Assembly (NCBI RefSeq): GCF_014655295.1
Contig: NZ_BNBI01000001.1
Span: 434,001 to 498,000 of the forward strand
Origin: Streptomyces fumanus
GTDB lineage: Bacteria > Actinomycetota > Actinomycetes > Streptomycetales > Streptomycetaceae
Direction of reading: 5' to 3'
Length of the DNA stretch: 64,000 nucleotides
Positions 18,088 through 27,500 of this stretch are shown piece by piece. The notes under the pieces were generated by a model. That model ran no database searches and was not told the origin of the DNA. It saw only the letters and a list, made by a program, of their open reading frames with translations. The position numbers and the translations under genes are program-made. The stretch's first letter is position 1, and every line of letters starts with the position of its first letter.

Positions 18088-19593
18088 TCACAGGGCGGTC
18101 GCCGCGTCCTTCACGCCGTCCCAGAAGGCGGGCAGGGCGCTCTCCACGTCCACCGCCCGGCACCGCTCGCGCTCGTGGAGCAGGCCGTACGTGAAGGTGT
18201 CCTCGCCGGCCGCGTGGGCGACCGCGGCCAGCTCGCGCAGGGTGACGCGGGCCATCACGCTGTCCTGGTGCTCCCCGAGCCGCTTCTGCAGCGCCTTCAT
18301 GGACTTGACCAGGGACTTCGCCGGTTTGCCGAGGGCCGGTCCGGCCGCCTCGGCCGCGTACCGGGTGCGCTTGGCCTTCTTGCGGGCCTCGTGCAGCGCC
18401 ACGTCCCGGTCGGTGCCGGGGGCGGTCTCCAGGGCCCGGGTGACCAGGGCGGAGACCTTGCGGACGTCCTTGCGCAGCGCCTCGGCGAGCACCTTGGCGG
18501 GCTTCTTGCCGGCCGCCTCGCGCAGCGGCGGATCGGCGAGCAGCGCGTCCAGGCCGTCCAGCAGGGCGAGGTAGCGGTGCGAGTCCAGTACGGCGATCAG
18601 CCGGGCGCGGGCGCTGCCGTGCTCGGCGCCGGACCACTGCCGCAGGCGCGCGGCCACCGGGCCGTGCACCAGGTCGTCCGGCACCTCGTCGAGGGCCGCC
18701 GTCAGCCGCTCGGTCAGCACCTCGCGGTCCCGGTCCGCGCCGAGGACGCCCGCCAGCCACTTCAGCTCGGCCCCGATCGGGTCGGTGACGGAGCGGTCCA
18801 GGACCGACCGGAACGACTTCAGGGTGCTGCGCAGCCTGCGCGTGGCCACCCGCATGGAGTGCACGGAGTCCTCCGCGTCCCGGCGGACGGCCGGGTCCAG
18901 CTCGACGATCGCGTCCCGCTGCCGGCGCAGATACGCCAGCACGTGGTCGCCGGCGGTCACCGGGTCCCCGGTGGGCGCGGGCGAGCGGGTGCGGTCGGGG
19001 GCCGTCTCGGCGAGGGCGCGGGCCAGCTTCGAGGAGTGGGCGGCGGGGCGGACGCCGGCCTCGCGCAACTGACGCTCCACCGTGTCGAGGAGGGCCGGGT
19101 CGCCGCCGTCCGCGAGTTCCACCTCGATCTCGGTCCAGCGGGTCTCGCCGACGCCGCCGCTGAGCCGTTCGGCGTGGACGGTGTCGAGGCCGGCCTCGGC
19201 GAGGAGCCGTCCCTTCCGGTCGAGGAGGTGGCGCAGGTCGCGGTCCTGGCGCAGCCGGACCACGGGCACCAGGGCGGCGCCGCGGACCCGGGAGCGGACC
19301 AGGGCGGTCAGTTCGTCGGGGAGGGTGTCGGAGAGCGGGGCGTGGATCTCCTCGCGCTCGCCCGGGGCGACGGGGAGCTTGAGGTGCCAGCCGGCGTCGG
19401 AGCCGCCGGTGCGGCGCCGCAGGGTGATGCCGGAGGCGGCGAGGCGTTCGTCGGCGGTGTCGTAGTAGGTGGCGTCGAGGTGGACGACGCCCTGGTCGGC
19501 GACGGACGCGACGCCCGCCACCGCGGTCAGGTCGGGGAGCCCGGTGTCGTCGGACTCGTACTTCCGCTCGATCTCGCGCTTGATGTCCGCCAT
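18088..19593 (-). CDS. CYTH and CHAD domain protein
   Basis: 501-residue protein. The N-terminal CYTH domain (about 1-195) starts with the signature EIERKYE (residues 6-12) and continues LRRRTGG and WTEIEVEL, the charged tunnel that binds triphosphates or polyphosphate. The CHAD domain (about 215-500) is helical with conserved His/Arg residues, for example DSVHSMRVATRRLRSTLKSF. CYTH-CHAD proteins bind inorganic polyphosphate; the domain combination is well known but the enzyme activity of this member is uncertain. It stands between the radical SAM gene and rodA on the same strand. The 200-bp spacer before rodA (19594-19793) shows no gene. Confidence 0.9.
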   Translation of the reverse strand: MADIKREIERKYESDDTGLPDLTAVAGVASVADQGVVHLDATYYDTADERLAASGITLRRRTGGSDAGWHLKLPVAPGEREEIHAPLSDTLPDELTALVRSRVRGAALVPVVRLRQDRDLRHLLDRKGRLLAEAGLDTVHAERLSGGVGETRWTEIEVELADGGDPALLDTVERQLREAGVRPAAHSSKLARALAETAPDRTRSPAPTGDPVTAGDHVLAYLRRQRDAIVELDPAVRRDAEDSVHSMRVATRRLRSTLKSFRSVLDRSVTDPIGAELKWLAGVLGADRDREVLTERLTAALDEVPDDLVHGPVAARLRQWSGAEHGSARARLIAVLDSHRYLALLDGLDALLADPPLREAAGKKPAKVLAEALRKDVRKVSALVTRALETAPGTDRDVALHEARKKAKRTRYAAEAAGPALGKPAKSLVKSMKALQKRLGEHQDSVMARVTLRELAAVAHAAGEDTFTYGLLHERERCRAVDVESALPAFWDGVKDAATAL

Positions 19594-19793
19594 GGGGCGA
19601 ACGTACCCGGCAGGGCCCGAAGGTCACCTCCGCCCGGACGATCCCGGCCGCCTCCGCACGGAAACCACGGGGCTCCAGTCGGCCGTGCCCGGCCGGCGGG
19701 AACCCCCGCCCGCGGGGACCCACGGCAGCTCCGGCCGGCGGTGTCCGCGCCGACGCGGGGTCTCCGTACCGGCGCCGGCCGCCGTCTTCGCCG

Positions 19794-20993
19794 CTACGCC
19801 GACATGGGTCTCTGCACGGTGATCGACTGGAGCAGTCCCACCGCCATCCACACCGCGAACATCGACGAGCCGCCGTAGGAGACGAACGGCAGGGGCAGGC
19901 CGGTCACCGGCATGATGCCGAGGGTCATCCCGATGTTCTCGAACGCCTGGAAGGCGAACCAGGCGACGATGCCCGCGGCGACGATCGTGCCGTACAGGTC
20001 GGGGGTGTCGCGGGCGATGCGGCAGGCGCGCCACAGCACCACGCCGAGCAGCAGGATGATGAGGCCCGCGCCGACGAACCCGAGCTCCTCCCCGGCCACC
20101 GTGAAGACGAAGTCCGTCTGCTGCTCGGGGACGAACTGGCCGGTGGTCTGGGAGCCGTGGAAGAGGCCGGAGCCGGTGAGCCCGCCGGAACCGATGGCGA
20201 TGCGCGCCTGGTTGGTGTTGTAGCCCACGCCGGCCGGGTCCAGCTCGGGGTTGGCGAAGGCGGCGAAGCGGTTGATCTGGTAGTCGTCGAGGATGCCGAG
20301 CTGCCAGACCGCCAGGGCACCGACGGTGCCCGCGCCGATCAGGCCGAACACCCACCGGTTGGAGGCGCCGGAGGCGAGCAGCACGCCCAGCACGATGATG
20401 ACCATGACCATGACCGACCCGAGGTCGGGCATCAGCATCACGATCAGCATGGGGACGACGGCGAGGCCGAGGGACTGCAGGACGGTGCGGTGGTCCGGGT
20501 ACTGCTTGTCGCCGGCGTCCACCCGGGTGGCCAGCAGCATCGCCATGCCCAGGATGATGGTGAGCTTGACGAACTCCGAGGGCTGCAGGGAGAAGCCGCC
20601 GGGGAGCTTGATCCAGGAGTGCGCGCCGTTGATGGTGGAGCCCAGCGGGGTGAGCACCAGCAGGATCAGGAAGAGCGACGCGCCGTACAGCAGGGGGACG
20701 GCGGTGCGCAGGGTGCGGTGGCCGATCCACACTATGGCGATCATCAGCGCGATGCCGATGCCGGTGTTGAGCAGGTGCCGGACCAGGAAGTAGTACGGGT
20801 CGCCCTGGTTGAGCTCGGTGCGGTTGCGGGTCGCCGAGTAGACCAGCACGGTGCCGGTCATGGACAGGGCGAGGGCCGCCAGCAGTATCGGCCAGTCCAG
20901 CCGGCGGGCCACCGAGTCCCGGGCGAACAGCCGGGTCCAGCCCGCGCGCTCGGGGCCGTACCCGGAGACCTGGAAACTGTTCGCCCCGGTCAT
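19794..20993 (-). CDS. rodA: Rod-shape SEDS peptidoglycan polymerase RodA
   Basis: 399-residue SEDS-family membrane glycosyltransferase with about ten membrane segments. It polymerises lipid II together with the class B PBP encoded just upstream. Recognisable sequence includes GAHSWIKLPGGFSLQPSEFVK and the C-terminal GLPLPFVSYGGSS, both family hallmarks. The ATG at 20993 overlaps the stop of mrdA by four bases (ATGA), so the pair is translationally coupled. In Streptomyces this operon serves spore-wall and lateral-wall synthesis rather than tip growth. It is the last gene of the mreBCD-mrdA-rodA run. Confidence 0.93.
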   Translation of the reverse strand: MTGANSFQVSGYGPERAGWTRLFARDSVARRLDWPILLAALALSMTGTVLVYSATRNRTELNQGDPYYFLVRHLLNTGIGIALMIAIVWIGHRTLRTAVPLLYGASLFLILLVLTPLGSTINGAHSWIKLPGGFSLQPSEFVKLTIILGMAMLLATRVDAGDKQYPDHRTVLQSLGLAVVPMLIVMLMPDLGSVMVMVIIVLGVLLASGASNRWVFGLIGAGTVGALAVWQLGILDDYQINRFAAFANPELDPAGVGYNTNQARIAIGSGGLTGSGLFHGSQTTGQFVPEQQTDFVFTVAGEELGFVGAGLIILLLGVVLWRACRIARDTPDLYGTIVAAGIVAWFAFQAFENIGMTLGIMPVTGLPLPFVSYGGSSMFAVWMAVGLLQSITVQRPMSA

Positions 20994-23245
20994 GCGAGGA
21001 TCCTCCGCTTCCGGTTCCGGCCGGGGCCGCGGCGCCGGCGGCGGGTCCGGCGGTCGCCCGCGTCCTGGTTCGGGACGGTGGCGCCCTGGTCCTGGTCGTC
21101 GAGGGGGGCGTACTCGTCCTTCTCGGTGGCCTGCTGGTCCTTGACCGGGTCCTCGGAGATCTTCGGCGCGGCGATCGTGCCGTCGGTCTTGACCTTGGGC
21201 AGGGCCTTCTGCGGCTGGGGCAGCAGTGCCTTCTTCTTGTCGATGGCGCCGTCCTCCTGGACGCCGTACAGCGCGTCGTAGATGTTGCGGACGGCGGGGC
21301 CGGAGGCGCCGGAGCCGGTGCCGCCCTGGGAGATCGTCATGACGATCGAGTAGTCCTTGGTGTACGTGGCGAACCAGGAGGTGGTCTGCTTGCCGTAGAC
21401 CTCGGCGGTACCGGTCTTGGCGTGCATCGGGATCTTGTCCTGGGGCCAGCCCTCGAACCGCCAGGCGGCGGTGCCGTTGGTGGCGACGCCGGCGAGGGCG
21501 GCGTCCATCTTGTCCCGCGTCTCCTTGCTTATCGGCAGCCTGCCGTGCGACGTGGGCTTGATCGGGTCGACCTGCTTGCCGTCGGCGCTGACGACGGCCT
21601 TGCCGATGGAGGGGGTGTAGAGGGTGCCGCCGTTGGAGATCGCGGCGTAGATGGTGGCCATCTGGATGGGGGTGACGAGGGTGTCGCCCTGGCCGATGGA
21701 GTAGTTGATGGCGTCACCGGCACGCATCTTGTTGCCCTCGATGCAGTTCTCGTACGCGATCTTCTCCACGTACGAGCCGTCCTTCTTGCCGGTCTTGCAC
21801 CAGGCGTCCTTGTTGGCCTCCCAGTAGCTCTGCTTCCACTGGCGGTCGGGGACCCGGCCGGTGACCTCGTTGGGCAGGTCGATGCCGGTCTCCTCGCCGA
21901 GGCCGAACTGGTGGGCGGCCTTGTAGAAGTAGTCGTGGGGCTTCTTGGGGTTCATGCCGCCGTCCTTCTTCCACTCCTGGTGCGCCAGGCGGTAGAAGAC
22001 GGTGTCGCAGGAGACCTCCAGGGCGCGGCCGAGGTTGATCGGGCCGTAGTTGGCGGACTCGAAGTTCTTGAAGACCTGGCCGCCGACGTTGTACGCGCTG
22101 GAGCAGTCGTAGCTGCCGTCGAAGTCGTAGCCGGCTTCCACGGCGGCGGAGGTGGAGACCACCTTGAAGACGGAGCCGGGGGCGGCCTGGCCCTGGATGG
22201 CGCGGTTGAGCAGCGGGTAGTTGGAGTCCTTGCCGGTGAGCTTCTTGTAGTCGGCGGCGGAGATGCCGCCCACCCACGCGTTGGGGTCGTAGGTGGGGTT
22301 GGACGCCATGGCCACTATCCGGCCGGTCTTGGCCTCCATCACCACCACGGCACCGGAGTCGGCCTTGTAGTTGGTGCCGGTGTTGCGGTCGAACTCCTTG
22401 CGGGCGGCCTTCATCGCCTCGTTCAGCTCGTACTCGGCGATGCGCTGGACGCGGGAGTCGATGCTGGTGACCAGGTTGTCGCCGGGCTGGGCGGGGTCGG
22501 ACTCGGCCTCGCCGATGACCCGGCCGAGGTTGTCCACCTCGTAGCGGGTGACGCCGGCCTTGCCGCGCAGCGCCTTGTCGTACTGGCGCTCGATGCCGGA
22601 GCGGCCGACCTGGTCGGAGCGGAGGTAGGGCGAGTCGGTGTCCTGGGCCTTGGTGATCTCGTCGTCGGTGACCGGGGAGAGGTAGCCGAGGACCTGGGCG
22701 GTGTTGGCCTTGCCGGGGCTGGGGTAGCGGCGCACCGCCTGGGGTTCGGCGCTGATGCCGGGGAAGTCCTCGGCGCGCTCGCGGATCTGCAGGGCCTGCT
22801 TGGGGGTGGCCTCGTCGGTGATGGGGATGGGCTGGTACGGCGAGCCGTTCCAGCAGGGCTGGGGGGTCTTGGCGTCGCAGAGCCGGACCTTCTCCCGCAC
22901 CTCCTCGGGCTTCATGCCGAGGACACCGGCGAGCTTGGTGAGGACGGCCTCGCCGTCGTCCTTCATCTTCAGCAGATCGGTGCGGGAGGCGGAGACCACC
23001 AGCCGGGTCTCGTTGTCGGCGAGGGCCACGCCGCGGGCGTCGAGGATGGAGCCGCGGACGGCGGGCTGGACGACCTGCTGGACGTGGTTGCCGGAGGCTT
23101 CCTTGGCGTACTCGTCGCCCTGGCGGATCTGGAGGTACCAGAGCCGGCCGCCGAGGGTGCCCAGGAGGGAGAGGACGAGGATCTGGATGACGACGAGCCG
23201 GATCTGGACGCGTGGGTTCCGTCCGGTCTCGGGGATGTTGGTCAC
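20990..23245 (-). CDS. mrdA: Penicillin-binding protein 2 (class B transpeptidase)
   Basis: 751-residue membrane-anchored D,D-transpeptidase that cross-links peptidoglycan made by RodA. An N-terminal membrane segment (IRLVVIQILVLSLLGTLGG) is followed by a PBP dimer domain and the transpeptidase domain with Ser358 in GSVFK (SxxK), the SIG segment in NYSIGQGD, and Lys610 in KTGTAEV. An Arg/Lys-rich, low-complexity C-terminal tail ([17 protein letters not shown]) extends beyond the usual end. The start is GTG at 23245. It lies 116 bases downstream of mreD and overlaps rodA by four bases. Expected length for the family is about 650-750 residues. Confidence 0.94.
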   Translation of the reverse strand: MTNIPETGRNPRVQIRLVVIQILVLSLLGTLGGRLWYLQIRQGDEYAKEASGNHVQQVVQPAVRGSILDARGVALADNETRLVVSASRTDLLKMKDDGEAVLTKLAGVLGMKPEEVREKVRLCDAKTPQPCWNGSPYQPIPITDEATPKQALQIRERAEDFPGISAEPQAVRRYPSPGKANTAQVLGYLSPVTDDEITKAQDTDSPYLRSDQVGRSGIERQYDKALRGKAGVTRYEVDNLGRVIGEAESDPAQPGDNLVTSIDSRVQRIAEYELNEAMKAARKEFDRNTGTNYKADSGAVVVMEAKTGRIVAMASNPTYDPNAWVGGISAADYKKLTGKDSNYPLLNRAIQGQAAPGSVFKVVSTSAAVEAGYDFDGSYDCSSAYNVGGQVFKNFESANYGPINLGRALEVSCDTVFYRLAHQEWKKDGGMNPKKPHDYFYKAAHQFGLGEETGIDLPNEVTGRVPDRQWKQSYWEANKDAWCKTGKKDGSYVEKIAYENCIEGNKMRAGDAINYSIGQGDTLVTPIQMATIYAAISNGGTLYTPSIGKAVVSADGKQVDPIKPTSHGRLPISKETRDKMDAALAGVATNGTAAWRFEGWPQDKIPMHAKTGTAEVYGKQTTSWFATYTKDYSIVMTISQGGTGSGASGPAVRNIYDALYGVQEDGAIDKKKALLPQPQKALPKVKTDGTIAAPKISEDPVKDQQATEKDEYAPLDDQDQGATVPNQDAGDRRTRRRRRGPGRNRKRRILA

Positions 23246-23361
23246 TGCGGTTGCCGCCCCCTCTCAGTGCGCCGGCGTGTGTGCGCGTACGAATGATGAA
23301 CGGACGGCCGGCCGGGCCGCGTTCCGCCCCGGCGGACCCGTTCGGGTGAACTCGGCCGCCG

Positions 23362-24033
23362 TCACAGCCGCTTGACCCCCTTGATGCGTCCGGCGCGGGC
23401 GACCCGGGCCCGCGCCGCCTTCACCCGCAGCCCGCCCCGCTGGCCGCCGATGCGCAGACCGGTGCCGGAGGAGAGCCAGCCGGAGGAGATGTCGGTGGCC
23501 TGGGCGGCGGAGTTGGTCTCGGCGAGCGGGTCGTTCTCCGCGCGCCGGGCCAGCGCCATGATGCCGGGGACGACGAACGGCGCCAGCAGCAGGTCGTACA
23601 GGGCGGCGGTGAACAGCAGCCCGCCGAGGCCGACGTGGCGGGCGGCGGTGTCGCCGACCAGGGCGCCGACCCCGGCGTAGAGCAGGGTGGAGCCGACGGC
23701 GGCGACGACGACCACGACCATGGGGCCGACGGCGGACTTCAGCCGTCCGTTCTCCGGCCGGGCGAGGCCCGCCAGGTAGCCGATGACGCACAGCACCAGG
23801 GCGTAGCGTCCGGCGGCGTGGTCGGCGGGCGGGGCGAGGTCGGCGAGCAGACCGGCGCCGAAGCCGATCAGGGCCCCGCCGACGTGGCCGTAGACCAGGG
23901 CGAGGCCGAGCACGACGAGGAGCAGCAGGTCGGGGACGGCACCGGGGAGGTGGAGCCGGGCCAGGACGCTGACCTGGATCACCAGGGCGACGGCGATCAG
24001 GGCCGCGGACAGCAGGATCCGGTTGACGCGCAT
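23362..24033 (-). CDS. mreD: Rod shape-determining protein MreD
   Basis: 223-residue integral membrane protein with five or six hydrophobic segments, starting MRVNRILLSAALIAVALVIQ. MreD is a scaffold component linking MreB/MreC to the wall synthesis enzymes. Identity rests on size, hydrophobicity and its fixed place between mreC and mrdA. The Arg/Lys-rich C-terminus (RGGLRVKAARARVARAGRIK) is cytoplasmic-looking and longer than in rod-shaped bacteria. The ATG at 24033 is 14 bases after the mreC stop. Confidence 0.9.
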   Translation of the reverse strand: MRVNRILLSAALIAVALVIQVSVLARLHLPGAVPDLLLLVVLGLALVYGHVGGALIGFGAGLLADLAPPADHAAGRYALVLCVIGYLAGLARPENGRLKSAVGPMVVVVVAAVGSTLLYAGVGALVGDTAARHVGLGGLLFTAALYDLLLAPFVVPGIMALARRAENDPLAETNSAAQATDISSGWLSSGTGLRIGGQRGGLRVKAARARVARAGRIKGVKRL

Positions 24034-24047
24034 GGGACTTCAGACTC

Positions 24048-25037
24048 CTACTGCTCGGGCTGCTCGATCTGCGGCTGTCCGTCGGCCCCCTGGCCGTCCT
24101 CGGCCGCCTGGCCGTCGCCGGGCTCCCCGGCGCCCGGTGTCACGGTGACCGTCACGGTCGGCCTGGGGGCCGGCTTGGGCTTGTCCGGGAGCACCGTGTC
24201 GCGCGGGTCCTTCTTGGGCCCCTGGACGACGACGCCGACGATGTCGAGCTTGGTGAAGCTGACGTACGGCGTGACGTACAGGGTGCGGGTCAGGTCGCCG
24301 CCGGAGGGGTCGACGCGGGAGACCACGCCGACCGGCACGCCGGGCACGAAGGGCTTGTCGGCCTGGGAGCCGAAGGTGACCAGGCGGTCGCCCTTCTTCA
24401 CCTCGGCCTTGCCGTTGAGCAGCTCGACCCGGAGCGGGCGGTCGCCCTGCCCGGAGGCGAAGCCGAGTTCGTCGCCGGCCTCCATACGAGTGCCGACGGT
24501 GAAGTCGGGGTCGCTGGCGAGCAGCACCGTGGAGGAGTCGGGGCCGACGGTGGTGACCCGGCCGACCAGTCCGTCGCCGTTGAGGACGGTCATGTCGCGC
24601 TGGATGCCGTCGTGGGCGCCGACGTCGATGGTGACGGTCCAGGAGAAGCCCTGGGCCGCTCCTATGCCGATGACCTGGGCGCCCTTGATGCCGTACTGGC
24701 CCTCCCCCGCCAGCTTGAGCATCTTGTCGAGCTGGGCGAGGCGGCTGCGGCCGCGGTCGTCGCTGCCGAGCTTCGCCTTGAGCGCCGCGTTCTCCTGCTC
24801 CAGGGCGGCGAGCCGGTCGTGGCGGTCACCGGAGGCGCGGACCGCGGAGATGGCGTTGCCCACCGGGTCGACGGCGGACGACACCCCGTCCTCGATCGGG
24901 CCGAAGACGGTGGCCGCGGCCTGCCGGGCACCGTCGACCGGTGAGTCCTCCCCGCCGCGGATGTCCACCGTGATCAGCGCGAACGCGACCGCGATCAGCA
25001 GCACCAGGAGCAGCCGGCTCTCTTTCGTGTCCCTCAC
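24048..25037 (-). CDS. mreC: Rod shape-determining protein MreC
   Basis: Membrane-anchored extracytoplasmic scaffold of the elongation complex. A short cytoplasmic N-terminus is followed by the membrane segment LLLVLLIAVAFALITVDIRG, a coiled coil (LAALEQENAALKAKLG) and the beta-rich MreC core. The Pro/Gly/Gln-rich tail is disordered. I chose the GTG at 25037 (VRDTKESR), which is the usual start in Streptomyces as I recall; an in-frame ATG at 25109 would add 24 residues of unconserved sequence and sits against a GC palindrome. The gene follows mreB after an unusual repeat-bearing spacer. Confidence 0.9.
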   Translation of the reverse strand: MRDTKESRLLLVLLIAVAFALITVDIRGGEDSPVDGARQAAATVFGPIEDGVSSAVDPVGNAISAVRASGDRHDRLAALEQENAALKAKLGSDDRGRSRLAQLDKMLKLAGEGQYGIKGAQVIGIGAAQGFSWTVTIDVGAHDGIQRDMTVLNGDGLVGRVTTVGPDSSTVLLASDPDFTVGTRMEAGDELGFASGQGDRPLRVELLNGKAEVKKGDRLVTFGSQADKPFVPGVPVGVVSRVDPSGGDLTRTLYVTPYVSFTKLDIVGVVVQGPKKDPRDTVLPDKPKPAPRPTVTVTVTPGAGEPGDGQAAEDGQGADGQPQIEQPEQ

Positions 25038-25160
25038 GTGCGGCGGCCGTGCCTTCCTCGTCGGAATTCGGGAATTCGTCGGTGGTTCTTCGGTATGTGC
25101 CGGCCCCATCCCACCGCCCGCAGCGGGCGGGACGGATGGTGCCGGTCGCTACGTCTGGAT

Positions 25161-25256
25161 GTCTCTAGGGCGCTAGGTCCGTCGGGCTCTAGGGCTCTAG
25201 GGCTCTGGGTCCGTATGGCTCTAGGTCTCTAGGTCTCTAGGTCTCTAGGTCTCTAT
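25161..25256. repeat. CTAG-rich octamer tandem repeat between mreB and mreC
   Basis: Short tandem repeat of octamers such as CTCTAGGT and GGGCTCTA, in two blocks joined by TCCGTATGG-like sequence. CTAG, normally one of the rarest tetramers in Streptomyces DNA, occurs eight times in 96 bases. It lies in the transcribed gap between the mreB stop (25315) and the mreC start. Copy number probably varies by slippage. Confidence 0.85.
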
Positions 25257-25264
25257 ATCAACGA

Positions 25265-25300
25265 TCCGCCGTACGAGAGGAGGTCGTCTCGTACGGCGGA
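25265..25300 (-). terminator. Perfect 14-bp hairpin just downstream of mreB
   Basis: Arms TCCGCCGTACGAGA (25265-25278) and TCTCGTACGGCGGA (25287-25300) with an eight-base loop, starting 15 bases after the mreB stop. It could terminate most mreB transcripts or stabilise their 3' end, giving more mreB than mreC mRNA. There is no T-run. Confidence 0.65.
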
Positions 25301-25314
25301 ATGCAAGCGTGATG

Positions 25315-26334
25315 TCATCTGCGGGGCTGGGCGTCCAGCACCTGCTGGAGCGCCTCGAACTCCTCGACGCACTTGCCGGAGCCGAGCGCCACGCTGTCCA
25401 GCGGGTCCTCGGCGATGTGGATCGGCATTCCGGTCTCCCGGCGCAGCCGCTCGTCGAGGCCGCGCAGCAGCGCTCCGCCGCCGGTCAGGACGATGCCCCG
25501 GTCCATGATGTCGCCGGACAGCTCCGGCGGGCACTTGTCCAGGGTGGTCTTGACCGCGTCGACGATCGCGTTGACCGGCTCCTCGATCGCCTTGCGGACT
25601 TCGGCGGCGGAGACGACGACGGTCTTGGGCAGCCCGGAGACGAGGTCCCGGCCGCGGATTTCGGTGTGCTCGTCGGTGTCGAGGTCGTACGCGGAACCGA
25701 TCGTGATCTTGATCTGTTCGGCCGTCCGCTCACCCAGCAGGAGCGAGTACTCCTTCTTGATGTGCTGGATGATGGCGTTGTCCAGTTCGTCACCCGCGAC
25801 GCGGATGGACTGGGCGGTGACGATGCCGCCGAGGGAGATGACCGCGACCTCCGTGGTGCCGCCGCCGATGTCGACCACCATGTTGCCCGTGGCCTCGTGG
25901 ACCGGCAGGCCGGAGCCGATGGCCGCGGCCATGGGCTCCTCGATGATGTGCACCTGGCGGGCGCCGGCCTGGGACGACGCCTCGATGACGGCTCGGCGCT
26001 CGACGCCGGTGATGCCCGAGGGCACACAGACGACGACCCGCGGACGAGCCAGATACCGCCGCTTGTGGATCTTCAGGATGAAGTAGCGGAGCATCCGCTC
26101 GGTGATCTCGAAGTCGGCGATCACGCCGTCCTTCAGCGGACGCACGGCAACGATGTTGCCGGGCGTGCGCCCGATCATCTTCTTCGCTTCGGCGCCGACC
26201 GCGAGGATGCCGCCGGTGTTGGTGTTGATGGCGACGACGGACGGCTCGTTGAGTACGATCCCACGACCCCTGACGTACACCAGCGTGTTGGCGGTCCCGA
26301 GGTCGACAGCCATGTCACGGCCGATGAACGACAT
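25315..26334 (-). CDS. mreB: Actin-like rod shape-determining protein MreB
   Basis: 339-residue bacterial actin that forms membrane-associated filaments guiding wall synthesis; in Streptomyces it is needed for spore-wall integrity. Sequence is highly conserved: [20 protein letters not shown] at the N-terminus, the phosphate loop [11 protein letters not shown] and the adenosine-binding [11 protein letters not shown]. The ATG at 26334 has GGGGA five bases upstream; the ATG at 26346 (MGNSMSF) would add four residues and cannot be excluded. It heads the mreBCD-mrdA-rodA operon. The 298-bp region upstream to ndk must hold its promoters; only the ndk terminator hairpin is clear there. Confidence 0.96.
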   Translation of the reverse strand: MSFIGRDMAVDLGTANTLVYVRGRGIVLNEPSVVAINTNTGGILAVGAEAKKMIGRTPGNIVAVRPLKDGVIADFEITERMLRYFILKIHKRRYLARPRVVVCVPSGITGVERRAVIEASSQAGARQVHIIEEPMAAAIGSGLPVHEATGNMVVDIGGGTTEVAVISLGGIVTAQSIRVAGDELDNAIIQHIKKEYSLLLGERTAEQIKITIGSAYDLDTDEHTEIRGRDLVSGLPKTVVVSAAEVRKAIEEPVNAIVDAVKTTLDKCPPELSGDIMDRGIVLTGGGALLRGLDERLRRETGMPIHIAEDPLDSVALGSGKCVEEFEALQQVLDAQPRR

Positions 26335-26551
26335 TGAGTTCCCCATCAGGATTCGACTGGCCTTCCCAGGAGCTTTTGAGGGCTTTTCAGGTCGGCGAGG
26401 TGGGTGCAGTGGCGTGAAGGCTTCCATCGTAGACGCGCTTTCACGAACACCGCGCGAGGGTCTTCGCCATTGTCATCAGATGGCGTCCCGCCTCGCTTGT
26501 GGAGACGGGCCAACGGAGGCAAACGTTCCCCCGATCGGCACGCAAATGTGA

Positions 26552-26581
26552 CAGGGCGGCCGTTTCACCACGACCGCCCTG
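26552..26581 (-). terminator. Hairpin terminator downstream of ndk
   Basis: Arms CAGGGCGG (26552-26559) and CCGCCCTG (26574-26581) lie 52 bases after the ndk stop and upstream of mreB. This fits termination of the folC-DUF4233-ndk transcript. Confidence 0.55.
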
Positions 26582-26632
26582 GTCAGATGGGCCATTTGAC
26601 TGACAAGGCGTCAGAAAAACAGATAGTAGAGA

Positions 26633-27046
26633 TCAGGCACGGCCCGGGAAGAAGATCTTCACCTCGCGCTCGGCGGACTCCTCGGAGTCGGAGGCGTGGA
26701 TCAGGTTCTCCCGGACGATCACACCGTAGTCGCCGCGGATGGAGCCCGGCGCGGCGGCGATCGGGTCGGTGGGACCGGCCAGGGCGCGCACGCCCTCGAT
26801 GACCCGCTCGCCCTCGACGATCATCGCCACGACCGGGCCGGAGGACATGAATTCCACCAGGGGCTCGTAGAAGGGCTTGCCCTTGTGCTCGCCGTAGTGC
26901 TGTTCCAGGGTCTCCTGGTCCAGGGTGCGCAGCTCCAGCGCGGTGATCTGCCAGCCGGCCTTGCGCTCGATACGGCTGATGATCTCGCCGGTCAGGCCAC
27001 GACGGACGGCGTCGGGCTTGAGGAGGACGAGGGTGCGCTGGGTCAC
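26633..27046 (-). CDS. ndk: Nucleoside diphosphate kinase
   Basis: 137-residue enzyme that transfers the gamma phosphate of ATP to NDPs through a phospho-histidine. The N-terminus (V)TQRTLVLLKPDAVRRGLTGE and the active-site region NLIHASDSEESAE, with the catalytic His, are diagnostic. Length is normal. The GTG at 27046 has GGAG upstream. It is the last gene of a run folC, DUF4233, ndk on the minus strand. Confidence 0.96.
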   Translation of the reverse strand: MTQRTLVLLKPDAVRRGLTGEIISRIERKAGWQITALELRTLDQETLEQHYGEHKGKPFYEPLVEFMSSGPVVAMIVEGERVIEGVRALAGPTDPIAAAPGSIRGDYGVIVRENLIHASDSEESAEREVKIFFPGRA

Positions 27047-27137
27047 TGCGGGCTCCTTGTAGGTCAGGACGTGCGAAGTGTGACTGAGGTTACCGGGCGT
27101 GTCGCGGCCCTCGTCACGCAGCGTCAGCCACAGGGCA

Positions 27138-27494
27138 TCACGCCTGCGGCGCGGCCCCCGGTTCCGTCCGCGCCGCGAATCTCGCCTTCGCCTCGTCGAT
27201 CTTCCTGCCGTAGTGCACGGACGCCCACCACAGGGCGGCGAAGACGACTCCGAGGATGAACATCATCGGGACGACGAAGCCGGAGGCGATCAGCGCGAGC
27301 TGCAGGGCCCAGCCCAGGGCCACGCCGCCGGGGCGGGTCACCATGCCGCACAGCGCCACGCACAGGAACATCGCGATGCCGCTGACCGTCCACACCGTCC
27401 CCATGGACAGGTCGGGCTGTTTCATGGCGACCAGCCCGGCGAAGCCGATCACGAAGAACTCGCCGATCAGGGTCGAGGAACAGAGCGTACGCAC
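27138..27494 (-). CDS. DUF4233 small membrane protein
   Basis: 118-residue protein with three or four hydrophobic segments, starting at a GTG at 27494 (MRTLCSSTLIGEFFVIGF). DUF4233 proteins are actinobacterial, of unknown function and regularly located between folC and ndk, as here. The start is only six bases after the folC stop, so it is in the same operon and probably translated by reinitiation. Confidence 0.85.
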   Translation of the reverse strand: MRTLCSSTLIGEFFVIGFAGLVAMKQPDLSMGTVWTVSGIAMFLCVALCGMVTRPGGVALGWALQLALIASGFVVPMMFILGVVFAALWWASVHYGRKIDEAKARFAARTEPGAAPQA

Positions 27495-27500
27495 GGGATG

